Notes under the pieces: model-generated | Seen by the model: the letters and a program-made list of their open reading frames with translations, nothing else | Told to the model about the DNA's origin: nothing | The model's database searches: none | Assembly (NCBI GenBank): GCA_903958915.1 | Contig: CAJBVC010000783.1 | Span: 1 to 11,853, forward strand | DNA length: 11,853 bases | Source: an uncultured beta proteobacterium | Lineage (GTDB): Bacteria; Pseudomonadota; Gammaproteobacteria; Burkholderiales; Burkholderiaceae_C | Reading direction: 5' to 3' | Translations under genes and position numbers: made by a program | Part shown: positions 6,698-11,853 of the stretch, piece by piece | Position numbering within the stretch: the stretch's first letter is position 1 | How the letters are laid out: each line of letters opens with the position of its first letter

Positions 6698-7634
6698 AGC
6701 GTGTCTTTGCCGCTATCGCAAGACGCAATTGAGGCAGCATTTGCAGCATCGCCTTCCTTCCTGCTTCGATCGAGCGCTTACGCGCACCAAAGTCAGAACT
6801 TCCCACGCCGGGCAGGTTCGGGCGCACCACCACATCGGCGTCCCGCAACTCGAGCGTGTTGATACTTTTGCTCATGATGGTGAAGGTCTGCATCAGGATG
6901 TCGATTGTTGACCCCGACAAATTCCCCTCCGGCGGGCTCGATATATCCACTGCGATAACCAAATCCGCACCCATCTGGCGTACCGCCCGCACTGGAATCG
7001 GCGAAACCAGACCTCCATCCACATATTCCCGTCCGGAGATTTTGACCGGCTCAAACAGTGCCGGGACTGCACTGGAAGCGCGCACCGCCGTTCCGGTGTC
7101 GCCCCGCTGGAACAACATGCTTTGCCCGGTTTTCAAGTCTGTCGCCAATATGCCCAGCGGCAATGGCATGTTCTCGATCAGTCGCGCGCCGACCTGCGCA
7201 TTCACATACTTTGCCAGTGCATCACCCCGCAGCATGCCCCGATTGAACAGTGGGAGGGTCCAGTCGGTGATGGCGGCCTCCTCCATGGTCTCGGCTACGC
7301 GCTGTAATTGCAGTCCCGACTTGCCACTGGCATAAATGGACGCTACCAGACTACCCGCGGAGGTACCGGCCACCATGGAGGGACGAATGCCGGCTTCTTC
7401 CAGGACCTGGATCACACCGACATGTGCAAAGCCCCGTGCCGCACCCCCTCCTAGAGCGAGGCCAATGCGTGGCAATACTCTTGCAACGATCGGCAAGTCT
7501 GGCGCCACCACAGCGGGTGTGGGAGACCCTGTCGAGGGAACCGGCTCCACGGCTACCGGCCTGGCGGTTTCCGGCGGCGCCGTCACGCACCCCGCCAGCG
7601 CAAGCGCTAACGCCAAATAAACAACAAATTTCAT
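6696..7634 (-). CDS. Patatin-like phospholipase lipoprotein (RssA-like)
   Basis: The protein is 312 residues. The N-terminus MKFVVYLALALALAGC is a lipoprotein signal with lipobox LAGC (Cys16), so the mature protein should be lipidated and envelope-bound. A Pro/Thr-rich linker runs to about residue 50. The patatin domain then shows all catalytic elements: oxyanion loop GGGAARG (62-68), nucleophile elbow GTSAG with Ser92, and Asp206 in DGG, forming the Ser-Asp dyad. Patatin-family proteins are acyl hydrolases acting on phospholipids or other lipids; the substrate here is unknown. The domain resembles RssA/NTE-type bacterial members. It starts 36 bases after the clpA stop and its ribosome-binding site lies in a hairpin (7639-7662). 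The stop codon lies on the phaP terminator T-run, and I see no intrinsic terminator of its own. Confidence 0.92.
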   Translation of the reverse strand: MKFVVYLALALALAGCVTAPPETARPVAVEPVPSTGSPTPAVVAPDLPIVARVLPRIGLALGGGAARGFAHVGVIQVLEEAGIRPSMVAGTSAGSLVASIYASGKSGLQLQRVAETMEEAAITDWTLPLFNRGMLRGDALAKYVNAQVGARLIENMPLPLGILATDLKTGQSMLFQRGDTGTAVRASSAVPALFEPVKISGREYVDGGLVSPIPVRAVRQMGADLVIAVDISSPPEGNLSGSTIDILMQTFTIMSKSINTLELRDADVVVRPNLPGVGSSDFGARKRSIEAGRKAMLQMLPQLRLAIAAKTR

Positions 7635-7638
7635 TCCG

Positions 7639-7662
7639 ATCCCTGCGTTTGCAAGCAGGGAT
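7639..7662 (-). promoter_or_regulatory. Hairpin burying the patatin gene ribosome-binding site
   Basis: In the minus-strand transcript ATCCCTGC (7662-7655) pairs perfectly with GCAGGGAT (7646-7639) around an eight-base loop. The GGGA in the 3' arm is the best Shine-Dalgarno for the ATG at 7634, five bases away. No T-run follows, so it is not a standard terminator. The clpA stop codon at 7673-7671 is only eight bases ahead of the stem, so a ribosome finishing clpA would cover the 5' arm and could free the site. Confidence 0.55.
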
Positions 7663-7670
7663 TATCACGG

Positions 7671-9992
7671 CTAGCCCGCGGTAGCCTCTTCCGGTTTGGC
7701 TCTGCCCTTCTTCTCGGGTAGTGGCTGGATATCGAGCAAGACGTCGGTCTTGGACTCATCCTTGTCGTCCAGATCGACCGTCAGGCGTCCGCCATCGATC
7801 AAGCGGCCGAACAACAACTCGTCAGCCAAAGCACGGCGAATGGTGTCCTGGATGAGGCGTTGCATGGGACGCGCACCCATCAGGGGGTCAAAGCCCTTCT
7901 TGCCAAGGTGCTTGCGCAACTTGTCGGTGAACGTGACATCCACTTTCTTGTCGGCCAACTGGGTTTCGAGTTGCAGCAGGAACTTGTCCACCACGCGCAA
8001 GATGACGTTTTCATCAAGTGCCTTGAAGCTCACCAGTGCGTCTAACCGGTTGCGAAACTCTGGCGTAAACAGCCGTTTGATGTCTGCCATCTCGTCACCT
8101 GACTCACGAGGATTGGTGAAGCCGATGGAGGCCTTGTTCATGGTCTCGGCACCCGCGTTGGTCGTCATGATGATGATGATGTTGCGGAAATCTGCCTTGC
8201 GCCCATTGTTGTCCGTCAGCGACCCATGGTCCATCACCTGTAACAACACGTTAAAGATGTCCGGGTGGGCCTTCTCGATTTCATCGAGCAACAACACCGC
8301 GTGCGGTTTTTTGGTAATGGCTTCGGTCAAAAGGCCACCCTGGTCGAACCCCACGTAACCGGGAGGCGCGCCAATCAACCGGCTCACCGCATGTCGCTCC
8401 ATATACTCACTCATGTCAAAGCGAATCAGCTCGATGCCCATGATGTAGGCCAGTTGCTTTGCGGCCTCTGTCTTGCCCACCCCGGTGGGACCGCTGAACA
8501 GGAACGAGCCGATCGGTTTATCCCCTTTGCCAAGGCCCGAACGCGCCATTTTCACAGCCGAAGCGAGCACGTCGATGGCCTTGTCCTGACCAAACACTAC
8601 ATTCTTCAGGTCGCGCTCCAGCGTTTTGAGTTTGCCGCGGTCGTCGTTGGAAACATTGGCCGGAGGAATGCGGGCAATCTTCGCCACAATTTCTTCCACC
8701 TCGGTTTTGCTGATGATTTTCTTGCGCTTGCTCGGCGGCAGAATGCGTTGAGCCGCACCCGCTTCATCGATCACATCAATCGCCTTGTCCGGCAAATGGC
8801 GATCGTTAATGTACTTGGCACTCAGTTCGGCCGCAGCCTGCAGCGCCGCCAATGCGTACTTCACATTGTGATGCTCCTCAAAGCGGGATTTGAGTCCTTT
8901 CAGAATATCGACGGTCTGGTCTATCGTTGGCTCAACAACGTCCACCTTCTGGAATCTGCGCGATAGCGCCGCATCTTTCTCGAAAATTCCCCGGTATTCG
9001 GTAAAAGTGGTTGCGCCAATGCACTTGAGCGCGCCTGAACTCAGGCCAGGCTTTAGCAGGTTGGATGCATCCAGCGTGCCGCCAGAGGCCGCTCCCGCAC
9101 CAATGAGCGTGTGGATTTCATCGATAAACAGCACCGCATTGGGCTTGTCCTTGAGGGCCTTCAGAACCCCTTTGAGTCGCTGCTCAAAGTCACCGCGGTA
9201 CTTGGTTCCAGCGAGCAAGGCTCCCATGTCCAGCGAATACACAACGGCCTCGGCCAGAATTTCCGGCACGTCACTTTGGGTGATCCGCCACGCGAGTCCC
9301 TCTGCAATGGCGGTTTTTCCAACACCAGCTTCACCAACCAGCAAAGGATTGTTCTTGCGGCGGCGACACAAAATCTGGATCACGCGCTCAACTTCATACT
9401 CGCGCCCAATCAAGGGGTCGATCTTGCCGTCTTTGGCGAGCTGATTGAGGTTGATGGTGTACTGTTCCAGCGGTGAGGCCTTCTCATTCTTCTCGTTACC
9501 ACCTTCTTCGCTCTCCGATGGGCTTTCGCTGGATTTCGCCGATTCTGGCGGGTCATTCTTCTTGATGCCGTGGGCAATGAAGTTCACGACGTCGAGGCGG
9601 GTCACACCTTGCTGGTGGAGGTAGTAGACCGCGTGTGAATCTTTTTCACCAAAGATCGCAACAAGAACGTTGGCTCCAGTAACCTCTTTCTTGCCGCTTC
9701 CAGTGGATTGCACATGCATGATGGCACGCTGGATGACACGCTGAAAACCGAGCGTCGGCTGCGTGTCAACATCGTCAGCACCAGCGACCTGCGGTGTATT
9801 GTCCTTGATGAAATTCGAGAGCGACTTGCGCAGGTCGTCAATACTGGCGGAGCAGGCGCGCAACACTTCGGCAGCGCTGGGATTGTCCAGCAAGGCAAGC
9901 AGCAAGTGCTCCACGGTAATGAACTCGTGACGCTGCTGGCGCGCCTCTACGAACGCCATGTGCAGACTGACTTCAAGTTCTTGGGCAATCAT
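7671..9992 (-). CDS. clpA: ATP-dependent Clp protease ATP-binding subunit ClpA
   Basis: The protein is 773 residues (E. coli ClpA is 758). This AAA+ unfoldase threads substrates into ClpP. The Clp_N domain (1-145) is the docking site for ClpS. An acidic Ser/Glu/Asn linker (146-172) leads to D1, with Walker A GEAGVGKT (220-227), pore loop KYRGDFE (264-270) and Walker B VLFIDE (287-292). D2 has Walker A GPTGVGKT (501-508), pore loop GYVG (545-548) and Walker B VLLLDE (566-571). The ClpP-docking loop is IGF at 623-625, versus IGL in E. coli. The long middle domain of ClpB is absent, which separates it from ClpB/ClpC. A charged tail (742-773) extends the C-terminus. AAGGA lies 8-9 bases before ATG 9992. 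It follows clpS by 78 bases; no clpP is in the window. Confidence 0.97.
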   Translation of the reverse strand: MIAQELEVSLHMAFVEARQQRHEFITVEHLLLALLDNPSAAEVLRACSASIDDLRKSLSNFIKDNTPQVAGADDVDTQPTLGFQRVIQRAIMHVQSTGSGKKEVTGANVLVAIFGEKDSHAVYYLHQQGVTRLDVVNFIAHGIKKNDPPESAKSSESPSESEEGGNEKNEKASPLEQYTINLNQLAKDGKIDPLIGREYEVERVIQILCRRRKNNPLLVGEAGVGKTAIAEGLAWRITQSDVPEILAEAVVYSLDMGALLAGTKYRGDFEQRLKGVLKALKDKPNAVLFIDEIHTLIGAGAASGGTLDASNLLKPGLSSGALKCIGATTFTEYRGIFEKDAALSRRFQKVDVVEPTIDQTVDILKGLKSRFEEHHNVKYALAALQAAAELSAKYINDRHLPDKAIDVIDEAGAAQRILPPSKRKKIISKTEVEEIVAKIARIPPANVSNDDRGKLKTLERDLKNVVFGQDKAIDVLASAVKMARSGLGKGDKPIGSFLFSGPTGVGKTEAAKQLAYIMGIELIRFDMSEYMERHAVSRLIGAPPGYVGFDQGGLLTEAITKKPHAVLLLDEIEKAHPDIFNVLLQVMDHGSLTDNNGRKADFRNIIIIMTTNAGAETMNKASIGFTNPRESGDEMADIKRLFTPEFRNRLDALVSFKALDENVILRVVDKFLLQLETQLADKKVDVTFTDKLRKHLGKKGFDPLMGARPMQRLIQDTIRRALADELLFGRLIDGGRLTVDLDDKDESKTDVLLDIQPLPEKKGRAKPEEATAG

Positions 9993-10018
9993 GTTGAATC
10001 CTTAAGCCTTACGTTGGT

Positions 10019-10047
10019 GATTAACTGTAAACCGTTTCCAGTTAATC
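10019..10047. repeat. 29-bp near-perfect palindrome between clpS and clpA
   Basis: The arms are GATTAACTGTAAAC (10019-10032) and GTTTCCAGTTAATC (10034-10047), matching in 13 of 14 positions around a single central base. It fills much of the 78-base clpS-clpA gap. As RNA it would form a 9-bp stem with a short extension; as DNA it could be a dimer-binding operator. No T-run follows on either strand, so it is not a classical terminator. Confidence 0.7.
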
Positions 10048-10070
10048 GATGGGTCCCTGAAACGAATACT

Positions 10071-10433
10071 CTAAAAATCCACGGGCTCACTGATGCATTT
10101 CAGAGGGTGACCCGCTTTGTGAGCAGCCTCCAGCACTTGATCGACCTTGGTTGCAGCGACGTCCTTGGAGTAAACCCCGCACACGCCTTTGCCATCGAGG
10201 TGAATTTTCAGCATGATCTGCGTTGCCGCCTCCATGTCCTTCCCGAAAAACTCCTGAATCACCACCACTACAAACTCCATGGGGGTGTAGTCATCGTTGA
10301 GCATCACCACCTGGTACATCTGCGGTGGCGAGACCTTCTGTGTGCGCCGCTCCAGCACGACAGAGCCTCCCGCGTCGTGATCGGGCACGACTTGCGGAGG
10401 TTGCGGCGGTTTGATGGGATTTTGGGTTGCCAT
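10071..10433 (-). CDS. clpS: ATP-dependent Clp protease adaptor ClpS
   Basis: The protein is 120 residues. ClpS binds destabilising N-terminal residues (Leu, Phe, Tyr, Trp) and delivers such proteins to ClpA. A flexible Pro-rich N-terminal tail (1-35) precedes the core [20 protein letters not shown] (36-55). The N-degron pocket residues Asn46, Asp47, Asp48, Met52, Met74 and His78 align with those of E. coli ClpS. The end ([12 protein letters not shown]) is also family-like. I chose ATG 10433. An in-frame extension to ATG 10502 adds 23 residues with no family match, and it would place the palindrome at 10452-10466 inside coding sequence. No Shine-Dalgarno is visible before 10433. A TAGAAT box 7 bases upstream raises the possibility of a leaderless mRNA. 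Confidence 0.95.
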   Translation of the reverse strand: MATQNPIKPPQPPQVVPDHDAGGSVVLERRTQKVSPPQMYQVVMLNDDYTPMEFVVVVIQEFFGKDMEAATQIMLKIHLDGKGVCGVYSKDVAATKVDQVLEAAHKAGHPLKCISEPVDF

Positions 10434-10440
10434 AGATTTG

Positions 10441-10466
10441 ATTCTAGCGATCACCGTGTCACGGTG
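10441..10466 (-). promoter_or_regulatory. Candidate clpS -10 box with adjacent 15-bp palindrome
   Basis: On the minus strand TAGAAT (10446-10441) resembles a sigma-70 -10 box and sits 7 bases before the clpS ATG. Directly upstream is the perfect palindrome CACCGTG-A-CACGGTG (10466-10452), in the spacer and -35 area. No -35 consensus is found at 16-18 bases. The palindrome may be a regulator site; the identity of the regulator is unknown. Confidence 0.4.
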
Positions 10467-10479
10467 CATCGCTTGACGG

Positions 10480-10507
10480 AATTGGAGGCAGTTGGACTGC
10501 ATTCAAG
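10480..10507 (-). promoter_or_regulatory. Weak candidate heat-shock (RpoH-type) promoter for clpS-clpA
   Basis: On the minus strand CTTGAA (10507-10502) is followed after 14 bases by CTCCAATT (10487-10480). The E. coli sigma-32 consensus is CTTGAAA and CCCCATNT, so the -35 fits well and the -10 only in part. It would give a leader of about 40 bases. It lies just after the icd terminator, where a clpS promoter is expected. Confidence 0.25.
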
Positions 10508-10517
10508 TTGCCGAACC

Positions 10518-10551
10518 AAAAAAAAACGCCGAAGGCCTCGCGACCCCGGCG
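10518..10551 (-). terminator. Intrinsic terminator of icd
   Basis: On the minus strand CGCCGGGG (10551-10544) pairs with CCTTCGGCG (10535-10527) in about eight pairs, two of them G-U, and nine T residues (10526-10518) follow. A second perfect hairpin lies between it and the icd stop codon: GGCGGTC (10571-10577) with GACCGCC (10582-10588), loop of four bases, no T-run. That upstream hairpin may stabilise the icd mRNA 3' end. Confidence 0.88.
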
Positions 10552-10596
10552 GCTTGCAGTGGGTGTTGGTGGCGGTCGACTGACCGCCGCAACCCA

Positions 10597-11850
10597 TTAC
10601 ATGTTGGAAATCATCACTTGGCCGAAGCCGGAGCAGCTAACTTGTGTGGCGCCGTCCATCAAGCGAGCGAAGTCATAGGTGACCTTCTTGCTCTTGATGG
10701 ATTTCTTCATGGAACTGATGATCAAGTCAGCTGCCTCGAACCAACCCATGTGGCGCAGCATCATCTCGGCGGACAGAATCTCCGAACCCGGATTCACGTA
10801 GTCCTTGCCGGCATATTTGGGCGCAGTTCCGTGCGTCGCCTCGAAGCAGGCAACTGAATCCGACAGGTTCGCTCCAGGGGCAATACCAATTCCACCCACT
10901 TGCGCAGCTAAAGCGTCCGATATGTAGTCGCCATTCAAATTGAGCGTCGCAATCACGCTGTACTCGGATGGACGCAACAAAATCTGCTGCAGGAAAGCGT
11001 CAGCGATGCTGTCTTTCACCACGATTTCCTTGCCCGATTTTGGATTCTTGAACTTGCACCATGGACCCCCGTCAATGAGTTCGGCACCAAACTCCTTTTG
11101 AGCCAGCGCGTAGGCCCAATCACGGAAACCGCCTTCGGTATATTTCATGATATTGCCCTTGTGCACGATGGTCACACTGGGCTTGTCATTGTCAACGGCG
11201 TACTGGATGGCCTTGCGCACCAGACGCTCAGTGCCTTCGCGCGAGACGGGCTTGATACCAATGCCTGATGTATTGGGGAACCGAATTTTCTTGACCCCCA
11301 TTTCGTCCTGCAGGAACTTGATGAGCTTCTTGGCCTTGTCGCTTTCAGCTTCAAACTCAATACCAGCATAGATGTCTTCAGAGTTCTCACGGAAGATCAC
11401 CATATTGGTCTTGTGTGGCTCCTTCACTGGGCTTGGGACGCCTTCAAAATATTGAATCGGACGCAGGCAAACGTACAGATCCAGTTCCTGGCGTAGCGCC
11501 ACGTTCAGCGAACGAATACCGCCACCCACCGGAGTCGTCAATGGGCCTTTCACAGAAACCACATACTCACGCAGGGCATGCAGAGTTTCTTCGGGGAGCC
11601 AGACATCCGGCCCATACACCTTGGTGGACTTTTCACCGGCGTACACTTCCATCCAGTGGATCTTCTTCTTGCCGTCGTAAGCCTTTGCGACCGCTGCGTC
11701 GACTACTTTCAGCATTACGGGTGTGATGTCAAAGCCAGTTCCGTCGCCTTCGATAAAGGGAATCACTGGCTGGTCGGGAACATTCAACGACATATCGGCA
11801 TTGACCGTAATCTTCTGGCCTTCGGTAGGAACTTTAATGTGCTGGTACAT
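10597..11850 (-). CDS. icd: Isocitrate dehydrogenase, NADP-dependent
   Basis: The protein is 417 residues, the same class and length as E. coli Icd (416). It oxidises isocitrate to 2-oxoglutarate and CO2 with NADP in the TCA cycle, in the cytosol, as a dimer. The substrate loop [13 protein letters not shown] (109-121) holds Ser114, matching Ser113, the residue phosphorylated by AceK in E. coli. [11 protein letters not shown] (153-163) and the metal-binding NLNGDYISD block (near 304-312) are present. [13 protein letters not shown] supplies the Lys and Tyr that recognise the 2'-phosphate of NADP in the E. coli enzyme, with a matching Arg in DFARLMDG. The ATG lies three bases from the window edge, so its promoter and ribosome-binding site are not visible. 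The gene ends in its own terminator and is separate from clpS. Confidence 0.97.
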   Translation of the reverse strand: MYQHIKVPTEGQKITVNADMSLNVPDQPVIPFIEGDGTGFDITPVMLKVVDAAVAKAYDGKKKIHWMEVYAGEKSTKVYGPDVWLPEETLHALREYVVSVKGPLTTPVGGGIRSLNVALRQELDLYVCLRPIQYFEGVPSPVKEPHKTNMVIFRENSEDIYAGIEFEAESDKAKKLIKFLQDEMGVKKIRFPNTSGIGIKPVSREGTERLVRKAIQYAVDNDKPSVTIVHKGNIMKYTEGGFRDWAYALAQKEFGAELIDGGPWCKFKNPKSGKEIVVKDSIADAFLQQILLRPSEYSVIATLNLNGDYISDALAAQVGGIGIAPGANLSDSVACFEATHGTAPKYAGKDYVNPGSEILSAEMMLRHMGWFEAADLIISSMKKSIKSKKVTYDFARLMDGATQVSCSGFGQVMISNM

Positions 11851-11853
11851 GGA

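Noticed and set aside
10434..10502. A 23-residue N-terminal extension of clpS
   Set aside because: It has no family similarity and no ribosome-binding site, and it overlaps the palindrome and the putative promoter.

Overview
The window is a chromosomal housekeeping segment from a betaproteobacterium, most likely of the family Comamonadaceae (Rhodoferax/Polaromonas/Acidovorax-like). The grounds are the gene order icd - clpS - clpA, a phasin of the type common in that family, the GC-rich codon use, and an intergenic repeat resembling those scattered through Comamonadaceae genomes. This placement is inference; no rRNA or other marker is present. Ten protein genes are supported. I see no tRNA, rRNA, IS element, prophage or CRISPR array, and no gene-free stretch longer than 300 bases.

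Left part (1-5741, all minus strand): in transcription order there is a 4HBT-type acyl-CoA thioesterase, a nitroreductase (ATGA overlap), nicotinate phosphoribosyltransferase pncB and a D-2-hydroxyacid dehydrogenase. These four are packed with gaps of 27 bases or less and look like one operon. After a 105-base gap holding a probable dispersed intergenic repeat come rmuC and, coupled to it by another ATGA overlap, an MFS transporter that runs off the left edge.

Centre (5742-6697): phaP, the only plus-strand gene, is divergent from the thioesterase. Its promoter has a perfect TATAAT box lying between two inverted copies of a 17-bp TGCTGCAMTGCAACAWA element, a good candidate operator pair for the PHA regulator PhaR. 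A structured 3' untranslated region ends in a strong intrinsic terminator that abuts the convergent patatin gene.

Right part (6696-11850, all minus strand): icd (NADP isocitrate dehydrogenase) ends in an intrinsic terminator. It is followed by clpS (N-end-rule adaptor), clpA (unfoldase of ClpAP) and a patatin-like lipoprotein gene. ClpS hands N-degron substrates to ClpA, so the pair is functionally linked. The clpS-clpA gap carries a 29-bp near-perfect palindrome, and the clpA-patatin gap carries a hairpin that buries the patatin ribosome-binding site.

No unknown defence or mobile system is visible. The coding content is ordinary, and the most interesting signals are regulatory: the phaP operator pair, the intercistronic hairpins around clpA, and the possibly leaderless clpS start.
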